A stretch of DNA of 64,000 bases from assembly GCF_001858025.1 (NCBI RefSeq), contig NZ_LZQD01000011.1, positions 7,585-71,584 on the forward strand. The letters run 5' to 3'. Within the stretch, counting starts at the first letter, position 1. Every line of letters begins with the position of its first letter. The translations under genes were made by a program, and so were the position numbers. The stretch is from Trichormus sp. NMC-1. Its GTDB lineage: Bacteria > Cyanobacteriota > Cyanobacteriia > Cyanobacteriales > Nostocaceae. Shown here piece by piece: positions 53,840 through 62,947 of this stretch. The notes beneath the pieces are model-generated. The model saw nothing but the letters and a program-made list of their open reading frames with translations, was not told the DNA's origin and did no database searches.

Positions 53840-54721
53840 CTAGTCGTTAAACTTCCAGATGCCGAATTTTTGAATCACAAAAGTGGATGGTTGCTTTACC
53901 ATACTCCCTGGAGTCCAACATAGTCCAGAAAATGCTACACTTTCTCCTGCTTGATTAGCTACTTTCCATTCTCTTCCCACCAATGGCTCAATTTCTCCTT
54001 GAATTAATAACTTTTCTTTAGTTTTTGTATGAGCTAAAAGTCGGCTATTTTCTAAGGCTTGAATTACAATAGAGCTATTTTCAGAAGAGATATTTTCAGA
54101 TGTCCAAGTATAGGCATTAAATAATTTTTCAGATTCTGTTAGTTTTTTTATTTCTTTTACTGCGACATTACCCCAACCATAACCACGCTCACCTCCCATC
54201 TGTAAACGATAACAAGCCTCTTTCCATTTAACTGCACACTCTTCTTTTTCAATTTTCTCAAACACATATCCCACTAGATAAACCTGTTTTCCCTCATCCA
54301 AAGTACGAGGTGAAATAAACTCAACTTCATGTAATAATCCTTCCTCTGCTGCTTGTTGAGGATATACTAAAGCAGTGCTGGCATAACTACTTAAAAAACA
54401 GCGCCGAAACAGACTTTCATTTTCATTTTCACTTCCCCAAGGCCATTTAACTTTAACTTTATAGTCTCCATTTGATTCAATAGCAGGATAAAAGTAAGTG
54501 AAAGCTAAATTATCATCAACTTTTTTGCCGTAGCATTCATACTGTTTTGTATCAGTTGCAGGTTCATCAGTTCCATCACGGGTTAATCGCATTGTCAATG
54601 CACCCCAAAATACACGCCCAGTCACATAAGAACGGGTACGTTGTACATTCCCCACTTTGCCACAACCAATATGTAAAGGAGATTTGAGTTTAAAAACTAC
54701 TTGATAGGCTCTCCAAGTCAA
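53840..54721 (-). CDS. Cas5-like RAMP protein, last gene of the Cmr operon (Cmr3/Csx10 position)
   Basis: 293 residues, ATG. It opens with a RAMP strand VVFKLKSPLHIGCGKVGN and YVTGRVFWGALTMRL, and ends its second half with the Gly-rich loop MGGERGYGWGNVAV. This is a repeat-associated RAMP with one G-loop, as in Cas5-group proteins (Cmr3, Csx10), although it is not a textbook Cmr3. It would cap the crRNA 5' handle in the effector complex. The gene is 38 bp downstream of cmr5. Exact subunit name uncertain. Confidence 0.72.
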   Translation of the reverse strand: MTWRAYQVVFKLKSPLHIGCGKVGNVQRTRSYVTGRVFWGALTMRLTRDGTDEPATDTKQYECYGKKVDDNLAFTYFYPAIESNGDYKVKVKWPWGSENENESLFRRCFLSSYASTALVYPQQAAEEGLLHEVEFISPRTLDEGKQVYLVGYVFEKIEKEECAVKWKEACYRLQMGGERGYGWGNVAVKEIKKLTESEKLFNAYTWTSENISSENSSIVIQALENSRLLAHTKTKEKLLIQGEIEPLVGREWKVANQAGESVAFSGLCWTPGSMVKQPSTFVIQKFGIWKFND

Positions 54722-54759
54722 AGGTTTTCCTCCTGTTGATTATTATTTGTTGCTGTTTC

Positions 54760-55152
54760 TTATTGACGAGCTTTTGCACCATAACGAGCATAAATCAACA
54801 TTTGCTCTAATATTTCTTTTGTAAGTAATAATCGTTCTAAATTTTGAGTTACATTATCAGTAATATGTTTGAGTACAACACTGGAAGTAAGATCATCGGT
54901 TCCATTTTTTTGAGGTTTATTCCACTCAAAACCTAGTTCTTGTAATAGATTTAGCATTTCTTGAACTACAGCTTGACCATTAGCTTTTTCCTTAGCTAGT
55001 AAATAAAGAAAACAAGCATATACGCCATCTTCTTGTAAAACACCTAATGCTTTTGTGACTGTATTTTCTATATCACTAGCTTTTTGATTTTTGGTATTAG
55101 TAATAATTGATTGTGCGTGTTGTGCCGCGAGGCGATCAAGATTAGCCATCAT
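54760..55152 (-). CDS. cmr5: Cmr5 small subunit of type III-B effector
   Basis: 130 residues; two adjacent Met codons, the first overlapping the upstream gene's stop region (ATGA). It is all-helical, with the expected N-terminal helix (MANLDRLAAQHAQSIITNT), helix GVLQEDGVYACFLYLLAKEK and C-terminal YARYGAKARQ. Cmr5 (Cas11) subunits form the minor filament along the crRNA-target duplex. Length and position between cmr4 and the last RAMP gene fit. Confidence 0.85.
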   Translation of the reverse strand: MMANLDRLAAQHAQSIITNTKNQKASDIENTVTKALGVLQEDGVYACFLYLLAKEKANGQAVVQEMLNLLQELGFEWNKPQKNGTDDLTSSVVLKHITDNVTQNLERLLLTKEILEQMLIYARYGAKARQ

Positions 55153-56192
55153 GCTTGACCTCCTTTAGTAGTTTCTATAGATGATCCAGAAGATGTTTTT
55201 TGATTACTCTGCGACGGGTTAAATAGTTCTTCAATTTCAACAGTCTTAGGATCGCCAATCATTGCCATTCTTCCAAAACCCCGCGTTCCCATACCACCAA
55301 CTCCCAGCCATTCAATCATTTTCAAACTAGATTTAACTACGCATAATGGACATTGCCAAGCACCTCCGGGTAAAGGATTTTTTGTTCCATCTTCCTTAAG
55401 CTTACCTGTTTCCTTAATTTCACCTAATGACCATCCTTTTTCACCACTGCGGTAATCATCTAAAACAACATCTGCGGTCAGAAAAGTAGCACGAGGAATG
55501 GCTTCATAAGTAAACAATGCTCCTTCATCGGCTGCACCAGTTTCAGGATTAATTGCTACCGATGTTCGTACTTCTAAATTACTGTTTACTACTTGGCTAA
55601 AAAGAGCATCCTTAACAATAACAATTCTGTTGATAGCTTTGTAGCGTGGTTCATCTTTCCATTGAGAAGGTGCTTCTATTTCTGCTTTTGTCTCAGCAAC
55701 ATTAAGCATTAACCAGCCTAAATTTAATCGTTTATCAGGTTTATCCCAAGTCAAAACAATAGTTTCAACATTATCCCAATCATCAGGCAAGTTTTCAAAC
55801 CCAGCATCCTTTAATCGCTCTCTCGTACTCACCCACACTGCTCCTACCATTGAATGTACAGGAAACAGCAATATATGGGCATCAAAAATATTTACAACAC
55901 CTGAATAAATATCATTATTCTTGATATAACCGAAAGTGTAACAAACAGGATTATCTTGAATATTTCCTGGAACTTTATTATGATTTTGTCCTGCGGCTTC
56001 GGGAGTTTCATACAACTGTGCTGCATAGGAGCGTGCCGCGCCATGTAAACTTGTACCAGGGATTTTCGGGATTTTAGTCCCCGGTTCGCGCACAATGCTG
56101 TTATCTACTCGTCCCAAGCGATAGCCACCTGTACCGATATGCACGGGATCGAGAGTCATAAATAGGTAACGTTGCCGTTTGTAAGTTGCCAT
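55149..56192 (-). CDS. cmr4: Cmr4 RAMP (Cas7) backbone subunit
   Basis: 347 residues, ATG. The start YLFMTLDPVHIGTGGYRLGRVDN and IPGTSLHGAARSYA, with the central VRTSVAINPETGAADEGALFTYE and Gly-rich C-terminus WLGVGGMGTRGFGRM, are characteristic of Cmr4. Cmr4 subunits form the backbone and cut target RNA at 6-nt steps. The residues DNSIVRE carry an Asp in the region where the catalytic Asp of Cmr4 lies. It follows cas10 by 7 bp and overlaps cmr5 by 4 bp. Confidence 0.88.
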   Translation of the reverse strand: MATYKRQRYLFMTLDPVHIGTGGYRLGRVDNSIVREPGTKIPKIPGTSLHGAARSYAAQLYETPEAAGQNHNKVPGNIQDNPVCYTFGYIKNNDIYSGVVNIFDAHILLFPVHSMVGAVWVSTRERLKDAGFENLPDDWDNVETIVLTWDKPDKRLNLGWLMLNVAETKAEIEAPSQWKDEPRYKAINRIVIVKDALFSQVVNSNLEVRTSVAINPETGAADEGALFTYEAIPRATFLTADVVLDDYRSGEKGWSLGEIKETGKLKEDGTKNPLPGGAWQCPLCVVKSSLKMIEWLGVGGMGTRGFGRMAMIGDPKTVEIEELFNPSQSNQKTSSGSSIETTKGGQA

Positions 56193-56199
56193 TGATGTT

Positions 56200-58947
56200 T
56201 TACCGCTCTTTTAAAATTTCCATATACAAATCTGCTATGTCTGCCAGTTCGCCACGCACTCCAGCATCAATGAGTTGCTGACGCTCAAGTATATCTTGCC
56301 ATTGCTTATTTTTCGGCCATGCTGCATTGGCTAGTGTATCAGTGACAAACTGCTCAAATACTAAATCTTTCCATGATTTTTGTTGTATGTCTTCGCCGTA
56401 CCAAATTTCGCGGGTGGCTTCGATGGTATGAATCACCTGATGACGCTGGGAAGTTTCGAGATTTTTCAGAATTTCCCAAAGTTTCTGGAAACGGTCTAGG
56501 TCTTCTAGGTAGAAGGGGCGCGTTTTGCGGGGGCGGCGGCCTTTTTCGTCATAGTGAATATCGAAGCGGCGGGCGGTGCTGTCGAGGTATTCAAAGTCAA
56601 AGGTGGAAGGGGTGAAATAAATTTGGTCGCCTTCTTTTAAATCCCCAGCATGAACTAACCAGCAGGGTTCAGTTGTACCGGCTCCCTGACTTTTGATTTT
56701 GCGCGATCGCCCATCTACTTCTTGATCATCTTTTGTTTTTACAAAAACGTAAGGATACCAATTATCATCTGTTGTTCCATCTCCCATTTTGTTAGGAACG
56801 TGCCAGGTGATTTTGCGATCGCCTTGAATTAACTCTGTATCGCTTCCAATTAAGTTTATTAGGCTGATAGTGATCGTTTCTTCAAATTGCTTCGTTCCAT
56901 TTGCTAATTTCTGTTTTTCAGGAGGTAGTATTCCTTGAGTTTTTAATTGCACCTGCCATAATTGTTGACTACTAGATTTATAGCTCAACATTTGTCGTCC
57001 AGCGTCTAAAGCAGACCGGAGGGGACTACGGCGATCAAAGTAGACAACACCTAAATGTAAGGGTAAGTGGTTACGGACTTTGCCCATTTCTCGTTCATAT
57101 TTTGTTTTTATCGCCTCAACTATATCAAGAGATTTTTCTGCTGGAACAAGAGCCATAAATGTACTAGGTTCAGAAAGAATAGGAATTATAGGACTGTATT
57201 CTTTTTCCTCAAATACAACATTATCAATATTTAACTTACCTGGTAATTTATTAGAGCTTCCATATCCAGTTGGTTCTTCTATAAAGAGTTGTTGATAACG
57301 TAACTGTTCAACAATAAATTCAGCAGCTAATTCAATCTTTGAGTATTGTTCAGATTTAGCACCTAATTTCTTAGCAGCATAGCAAAGATTATCTGTGGTA
57401 ATGAGCTTACCATCATTATGTAAAACACTTAGTTTTGTCGTTCCTAGAACCAGGTCATAAGAACCTAAAGACTGTAATTTAATCTGCTCAATATTATTGA
57501 ATTCAATGCTAAGACGACCTTGAATTTTTGGTAGTTTTGTGTCTGCTAGTGCTGTTTGCCAAAACTGCTGAGTGGTACGCCAAACGCGCTGGATACGAGC
57601 AAAAGATGGCTTTTTTTCTGGTTCTTTAACACTTGGACTACACACAACCAATAAAGTTTTGATCATATCGCCACTCAGCCAATCATTCAGATCAAATTGA
57701 CCAACAGCTAAGGCTAAACGAGCATTATTATCAGCAACTTCATCAGTCCAGATAGTATCTCTAGTTTCTATATCTTCTTTAGTTAAGTCTTTTAGCCATA
57801 TTTTTGCTCGGTTACTGCGTCTTTCTAGGCAAATACTGCAAACTTTTCTCAATTTTGCTTGTTCTTTTTTTTTCTTATCATTTCCTCCCCATCCCTGTGG
57901 ACGAACACCACAAACTGTACAGATGTCAGAAATTTCTGATTGCCACCAGATATCTGAACAATCTTGAAAAGGAGTTATGTTAGGTAATTCCTGTTTTAAT
58001 GCTTCATGTAGAACAATAGCTTTTTCATGTGATTTTGTAAGATAAACTTGAGGCTTTAGCTCTCCATTTATCTCAAACTCACTTTTCCACCCAGTATTTA
58101 AAATTTGATTTTCAATAAGATTTAACAATTGGTTGCCATCAATATCATTCTCTAATTCTGGCACTAAAAAAGCACTACCATTTTCATCTCGATATACTTC
58201 ATTTCCTAATGGGTAAGTTTCCTCCAAAAGTCTACGGACACAATTTAGTACTAATTGTAATGATTTTTTTCTTCCTTGCAAATCACCAATAGTTAGTGAT
58301 CTCTCTAAAAAACTGAGTCCATCAAATCTAACTGCTAAAATACGCCACTTGAGGTTACTTTCGGTAACTTTATTCTCTAAAATATATCGAGCGGCTATTG
58401 CTTTCCAGAAAGCTGCTGTAGCTGCTCCCCACTCTGAAAGTCTAACTTCATTTATAGGTCGCCTTGTGTCTCCGACTGCATAACTAAATGATTCTTCTAT
58501 CTTTTGAAGAAAAATATCACGTTGACCAATACTTTTAACTGCCTGTAACAGTTCTGATGATTTTTCTTCAGGTTGAATTTCAAACCCAAATACAGATGCA
58601 ATTAAGCCAGTTATATTTCCAAGTCCTTGTTCTGCTGGCTTATCTATATGGGCGACATCATGACAGTTGCCTAGCAATCTAATCCGCCAGTCTAGAGAAT
58701 GCTTTGCGTTAGAAGGATCTTTACCTTCTTCTATTAGCTGTTTAATTGAAGGAATTTGAAGAGATAGCTTGAGCGGATCTGGTGTTTGTAATCCGTTTAA
58801 AACAGACGAAATATCACTAGGATTAAAAGTTGCTCCTAGCTTCTTCCAATAACCAATACACTTTTGCCAATCATGTAGAAATGCAGCCACTTCTCCTAAA
58901 AGCAAAGCGTCACGGTTATCCGCTAAATCTTGTAAATTATGAGTCAT
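56200..58947 (-). CDS. cmr2: Cas10/Cmr2 with HD domain but no GGDD cyclase motif
   Basis: 915 residues. N-terminal HD domain: FLHDWQK (H25, D26) and a second CHDVAHIDK near residue 95. A first Palm-like segment follows (WRILAVRFDGLSFLERS, NEVYRDENGSAFLVP). The zinc ribbon has C343, C346, C370 and C373. The second Palm reads LSEPSTFMALVPAEKSLDIV, where residues 593-596 (EPST) occupy the place of GGDD; no GGDD or GDD occurs anywhere in the protein. Normal Cas10 makes cyclic oligoadenylate with GGDD and cuts ssDNA with HD. This one should lack synthase activity. It overlaps the upstream RAMP gene by 11 bp. Confidence 0.88.
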   Translation of the reverse strand: MTHNLQDLADNRDALLLGEVAAFLHDWQKCIGYWKKLGATFNPSDISSVLNGLQTPDPLKLSLQIPSIKQLIEEGKDPSNAKHSLDWRIRLLGNCHDVAHIDKPAEQGLGNITGLIASVFGFEIQPEEKSSELLQAVKSIGQRDIFLQKIEESFSYAVGDTRRPINEVRLSEWGAATAAFWKAIAARYILENKVTESNLKWRILAVRFDGLSFLERSLTIGDLQGRKKSLQLVLNCVRRLLEETYPLGNEVYRDENGSAFLVPELENDIDGNQLLNLIENQILNTGWKSEFEINGELKPQVYLTKSHEKAIVLHEALKQELPNITPFQDCSDIWWQSEISDICTVCGVRPQGWGGNDKKKKEQAKLRKVCSICLERRSNRAKIWLKDLTKEDIETRDTIWTDEVADNNARLALAVGQFDLNDWLSGDMIKTLLVVCSPSVKEPEKKPSFARIQRVWRTTQQFWQTALADTKLPKIQGRLSIEFNNIEQIKLQSLGSYDLVLGTTKLSVLHNDGKLITTDNLCYAAKKLGAKSEQYSKIELAAEFIVEQLRYQQLFIEEPTGYGSSNKLPGKLNIDNVVFEEKEYSPIIPILSEPSTFMALVPAEKSLDIVEAIKTKYEREMGKVRNHLPLHLGVVYFDRRSPLRSALDAGRQMLSYKSSSQQLWQVQLKTQGILPPEKQKLANGTKQFEETITISLINLIGSDTELIQGDRKITWHVPNKMGDGTTDDNWYPYVFVKTKDDQEVDGRSRKIKSQGAGTTEPCWLVHAGDLKEGDQIYFTPSTFDFEYLDSTARRFDIHYDEKGRRPRKTRPFYLEDLDRFQKLWEILKNLETSQRHQVIHTIEATREIWYGEDIQQKSWKDLVFEQFVTDTLANAAWPKNKQWQDILERQQLIDAGVRGELADIADLYMEILKER

Positions 58948-60355
58948 GGCTGATTTCTTTTCTTTGGTGTAGATGGTCTGCTATTTTCTTGGCGCGATCG
59001 CCTAACTCACTCAATTTATTAAAAGAAACTTCAGTCATAGCTGGTTTTGGCGTTAGTTTAGGTTCAGGTATTATTTCTAATATCGCAGTTTCAGCTATAG
59101 GCCGTTCATTATCCCACCACTTTTTAGCCTTATCATAAAGTTGTCCAGCTTTTTTCCCAGACTTTCCTTGTAAGTATTGTTCTTTAGACTTGAAAGTACC
59201 ATCAGGATTTAGAAAATCTGGATCTATTTGTCCAGGTGCAACCAGATAGCGAGGTAGATCGGGTTCTGATAGTTTTACTTCTGGTTCTGGTGGCTTTAGC
59301 TCTGGTATATCAGCCCGAATTGCTAACTCTCCCTGACTGTCAAGTTGATCCTCCACAATTCCAAAACCACTACTGGTCTTTGCTCCAAAACCATAAACCG
59401 TGAGCATCGCTTTTACCCCTTCTGCCACAATTTCTAAATCTTTAGCAACTTGGCTCTCATCAATTGCACCAAAAGGTACGTACAAAATCATAAACTTACC
59501 TGTTGCCCTGATTGGAACTGACTCAATCAAAATGGGATTTTTGCCTGTACCTTTTTTGCGATCATGCGGATTAATTACTTCCAAGCCAATCTTATCAAAG
59601 AACGTTGGATAAAAATAAAGCCGACCTGAAAAGAACCCGGTTGAAGATAGATAACGTTTAATGTATCGCTGATACAAACGCGCCAAATCTCTACCACCAA
59701 GATTATCGAGATAACTATCAAATTTTTTGTCATCTATCTGAAATCCCTTTTCAGTGCCAAAAAGTCGCCCGATACTAACTCTTTTGGCTACAAATTCTTT
59801 CTTTTGCTGACGTTGTTTTCTTACCCCTTCATCTAAACCACACCACCACCCTGCCAATTGTTGAAGCATTGCATTATGTAAAGCCCCTTTCCAGCTTGTT
59901 GAAGCAACCATTGGGGTTTGAAATACCTTGTCTTTACGTACTGGATTATCAAGTAAATGGAAGGAGCGATCATCTTTACTCAAATAGGGTTTTTGTAGTT
60001 TGAAAGGTACACGCAGCATAAAACTGAGTGCTGGTAAATTTTCAAGTTCTGAAATATTGGGAATGAATCGAAAATCTTCTGGGATTTTTTTTGTAGTGAG
60101 ATTCTTTTGCCAAGCATCACGAACAGGATTTTTGAGATCAGAGTTAAGAGCCTCATACCATAAGTAGGATAAGTGAGGTTCAATTCTAACAGCATCTGTA
60201 GCAGCTTTCTTTATTTCGTTTTCTGCTTGTTCACGCACACTTTTATTATTGTCTTTTCTGCCTTTTTTAAATTTTTCTGAGGCTAGTTCAAGTTTATTCA
60301 AAGAATCAATTAAATGCTCTTTTTCAAAAGCATAGTAATCATACTGCATTGCCAT
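58937..60355 (-). CDS. Cmr6-like RAMP protein
   Basis: 472 residues, ATG (a second Met follows two codons in). A charged helical N-terminus of about 120 residues precedes the RAMP core: TPMVASTSWKGALHNAM, SIGRLFGTEKG, FSGRLYFYPTFFD, EVINPHDRKKGTGKNPILIE and the Gly-rich loop YGFGAKTSSGFGIVE. This resembles Cmr6 in order of motifs but is longer, with an extra N-terminal helix region and a proline-rich C-terminus (LKPPEPEVKLSEPDLP). It likely closes the 3' end of the crRNA filament. Confidence 0.78.
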   Translation of the reverse strand: MAMQYDYYAFEKEHLIDSLNKLELASEKFKKGRKDNNKSVREQAENEIKKAATDAVRIEPHLSYLWYEALNSDLKNPVRDAWQKNLTTKKIPEDFRFIPNISELENLPALSFMLRVPFKLQKPYLSKDDRSFHLLDNPVRKDKVFQTPMVASTSWKGALHNAMLQQLAGWWCGLDEGVRKQRQQKKEFVAKRVSIGRLFGTEKGFQIDDKKFDSYLDNLGGRDLARLYQRYIKRYLSSTGFFSGRLYFYPTFFDKIGLEVINPHDRKKGTGKNPILIESVPIRATGKFMILYVPFGAIDESQVAKDLEIVAEGVKAMLTVYGFGAKTSSGFGIVEDQLDSQGELAIRADIPELKPPEPEVKLSEPDLPRYLVAPGQIDPDFLNPDGTFKSKEQYLQGKSGKKAGQLYDKAKKWWDNERPIAETAILEIIPEPKLTPKPAMTEVSFNKLSELGDRAKKIADHLHQRKEISHDS

Positions 60356-60359
60356 CCTC

Positions 60360-61388
60360 CTATAATTTTAATAAGCTTTGCAGAAAGGCTTTTTCATCAA
60401 TCATTTTTCCAGTTTCAAAATCTCTACCTGAGTTTATTTCACGCCAAAGGGTTAGATTGTGGTTATTCTTCAAGTGTTCATGAATTTTCTCTACAACCGT
60501 TTCTCGATTCCAGATAGTATTGTAAATATCTGCTTGTTGAGGAATATAACCCCATACACGGATTACTATATTTCCATTTTCATCTTTATAAGGTCGAGAT
60601 ATTTTAACTTTAGCGGCTATAACATCACCTTTAACTGTACCCATAATAAAATGACGTATATTTTTATCTGATCTGAAAAGTTGTCGTAAATCATATTTCA
60701 AATCAAAGGTACTTCTTTCATCAAAATTTGAATCTTTAGAATGTATTTTTGCCAGAAAAATGTTTTGTAACGAAGGTAGTTTTCTATCAGATTCACTTCC
60801 GTTAGTGAGAATGAGCCAATCGTATAGAGGCTGAGTATCAATAATGCCAGCACACTCAATTTTAATTACACCAAACCCCATCTGAGAACGCGCTCCTAAA
60901 GCCGACCAATCAGCAATAAATTGAATTAGTCCAGCAATAATTTCAGGCTTGAATTTTGGATTGAAGCTTTGAATTTTAATAATAAAAGTGCCATTTTTAG
61001 GGGCATTTGGAGGGTTAGAATCTCGAAAATACCAAGTTGGTGTTTTTAGCTTACCTTGATCATTTGTATAAGTTCGATCTGCTGTAATAGTATGCTTAAT
61101 TTGTGCATCAGAGATTTCAATCTCCTGTACCTCCAGACGAAACTGACGTTTCCAACCAGTTGCGCCAAACACTTCGCAGACCTTACAAAGTCCATTGTTA
61201 GGCTTTTTGGAATCGTATGAGCATTTTTGCTCAGTCGGATCACAGACCACACCCCCCATCCCGCGCACCAGAACCTCCATCCACCAGCGCAGACTACCAA
61301 GCAGTCCGGTTTCGTGAATGCGATCGCACTTTCCGGACTCAATACCGCCTGTCCAGATTGGAGTGAGAGTTTGAATTTTTACTTCCAT
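60360..61388 (-). CDS. cmr1: Cmr1 RAMP protein, first gene of the Cmr operon
   Basis: 342 residues from the ATG at 61388; a TTG 12 codons upstream is less likely. It begins MEVKIQTLTPIWTGGIESGK with ETGLLGSLRWWMEVLVRGMGG, a cysteine cluster CKVCEVFGATGW and Gly-rich GARSQMGFGVIKIE, all Cmr1-family features (Cas7 group, 3' end of crRNA). It is 4 bp before the next RAMP gene. The promoter of the operon should lie in 61389-61470, but no CRISPR array or leader is there. Confidence 0.88.
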   Translation of the reverse strand: MEVKIQTLTPIWTGGIESGKCDRIHETGLLGSLRWWMEVLVRGMGGVVCDPTEQKCSYDSKKPNNGLCKVCEVFGATGWKRQFRLEVQEIEISDAQIKHTITADRTYTNDQGKLKTPTWYFRDSNPPNAPKNGTFIIKIQSFNPKFKPEIIAGLIQFIADWSALGARSQMGFGVIKIECAGIIDTQPLYDWLILTNGSESDRKLPSLQNIFLAKIHSKDSNFDERSTFDLKYDLRQLFRSDKNIRHFIMGTVKGDVIAAKVKISRPYKDENGNIVIRVWGYIPQQADIYNTIWNRETVVEKIHEHLKNNHNLTLWREINSGRDFETGKMIDEKAFLQSLLKL

Positions 61389-61475
61389 TGCCACTATCTG
61401 ATACCCTTCACCAAGCGTATCCAATTTTTGGAGTTTTGGCTATAAAAGCAACTGTATCTACTGAATTTTATAGTA

Positions 61476-62007
61476 AGTCTGCTAACGCAGACTTAGCTGA
61501 AGAAATCAACAACTAAATTAACTACTGTTGTTTATTTCACTCTTTGCACAAGCAGTAAATCATACACTAAAAGCACATTATTTAGGTTTAACAACTTTTG
61601 TTTCCTTTGCAACCCCAATCACAATTAAAACCCATGCTGAAAAAAACAACAAACCCAAAAACTAATTGACACCTTAAAACTACTCCCCCTACACTGGCCT
61701 ATCATCCCCACTCAGGGAAAAAGACCATTAGGATATCAATGGGAACAACACCCCTGGTCTCCTCAAACATTGCTGAACCAACTCCAGCAATATGAGAAAG
61801 TCCCAGTCAGAAACCACAATCACGGGTTTTACAAAATAACCCCCACAGGTATAGGTCTCCTTTGCGGTCAAAACTCCCAGGAATTTTTAATCGCCATAGA
61901 CTGTGATGGATACAGCGCCCATGCAGCAATTATTAGCAGCTTGAGGAGGTAGTGGTAAAAAGTTCCAGTTTGTAGCGTTGTGGAGTGAATTGTCTGCTAA
62001 CGCAGAC
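61476..62007. repeat. palindrome pair upstream of the two primase copies
   Basis: AGTCTGCTAACGCAGACT (61476-61493) and GTCTGCTAACGCAGAC (61992-62007) are near-identical hairpins, one before each primase copy. Each has a 6- or 7-bp stem and loop TAAC. They are likely part of the duplicated unit or a dispersed repeat. Confidence 0.6.
61634..61952 (+). pseudogene. truncated first copy of the primase-polymerase gene
   Basis: Starts ATGCTG then A7. The family sequence (WPIIPTQGKRPLGYQW, then YEKVPVRN, GFYKITPTGIGLLCGQN, AIDCDGY) begins one base out of frame with that ATG. It ends abruptly after AAII with SSLRR and a stop at 61950-61952, about 100 residues into the domain. The second copy (62042-62938) is colinear at a constant offset of 404 bp with no indels, so this is a tandem partial duplication. 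Confidence 0.85.
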
Positions 62008-62041
62008 CTCATTGAAAAACAAATAGGTAATAAAAGCTTGA

Positions 62042-62938
62042 TTAAAAAAACCACCAATCCAAAAGCTGATTGATACCCTCAAACTACTCCCTCCACACTG
62101 GCCTATCATTCCCACTCAAGGAAAAAGACCATTAGGGTATCAATGGGAACAACATCCCTGGTCTCCTCAAACATTGCTGAATGAACTACAGCAATATGAA
62201 AAAGTACCAGTTAGAAACCGACATCACGGGTTTTACAAAGTCACCCCCACCGGTATAGGTGTCCTTTGCGGTCAAAACTCCCAAGAATTTTTAATCGCCA
62301 TAGACTGTGATGGATACAGCGCCCAGGCAGCAATTATCGCTCATCAACCACTACCCACCACAGTTGCATTTACATCAGGACGACCAGGACGAGCGCAATA
62401 TTTACTGAAATTGCCAGGTAACACTCACCTTAAACTCAAATCTCGCAAAATCACCACCGCCCCCGGTGAAGTTTTAGAATTTAGAGGTACTAAATTACCA
62501 TCAATACTTCCCCCCAGTATTCATCCACAAACAGGTTATTATCGTTGGCTGAGTGGTTGTCGTCCTGACCAAATTGAAATAGCGATCGCACCATCTTGGA
62601 TAATCGAACAGATGACCAAACGTGCGAAATCACCAAAAAGAGACTACTGCAAACATAGTAACTCCTTACCAACAAATCCAGAATTTACAGGTGAGGATAC
62701 AGAAACAGCACTGCTATTACTAGAAATAATTCATCCTCGCTTTGCAGATAAATATGATTCCTGGATCAAGGTGGGAATGGCTTTAAAATCAGTCAATCCT
62801 ACCCTATTTTCTGCTTGGGAAGAATGGAGTCAGCTATCAGCTAAATACACACCAGGAGAGTGCGAATACAAATGGCAATCTTTCAGGAAATGGGGGATGA
62901 ATATGCAGATTTTACACCGTTTAGCTAATCTTTCCTAA
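62042..62938 (+). CDS. primase-polymerase, second copy, N-terminal frame unclear
   Basis: The frame is open from 62042 to 62938 (298 codons). It contains KLIDTLKLLPPHWPIIP, the bifunctional DNA primase/polymerase N-terminal domain with AIDCDGYSAQAAII, PTTVAFTSGRPGRAQYLLKL and EVLEFRGTKLPSILPPS. A PriCT_2-like C-terminal part follows (YDSWIKVGMALKSVNPTLFSAWEEW, CEYKWQSFRKWG). A stop lies just before the frame at 62039-62041, and there is no ATG or GTG in the first 44 codons. A TTG (62038) then A7 is one base out of phase, as in copy one; the first in-frame TTG is 62174. Such primases initiate plasmid replication. Either slippage on A7 or an alternative start is needed. Confidence 0.8.
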   Translation, partial: LKKPPIQKLIDTLKLLPPHWPIIPTQGKRPLGYQWEQHPWSPQTLLNELQQYEKVPVRNRHHGFYKVTPTGIGVLCGQNSQEFLIAIDCDGYSAQAAIIAHQPLPTTVAFTSGRPGRAQYLLKLPGNTHLKLKSRKITTAPGEVLEFRGTKLPSILPPSIHPQTGYYRWLSGCRPDQIEIAIAPSWIIEQMTKRAKSPKRDYCKHSNSLPTNPEFTGEDTETALLLLEIIHPRFADKYDSWIKVGMALKSVNPTLFSAWEEWSQLSAKYTPGECEYKWQSFRKWGMNMQILHRLANLS

Positions 62939-62947
62939 CTACTAATT

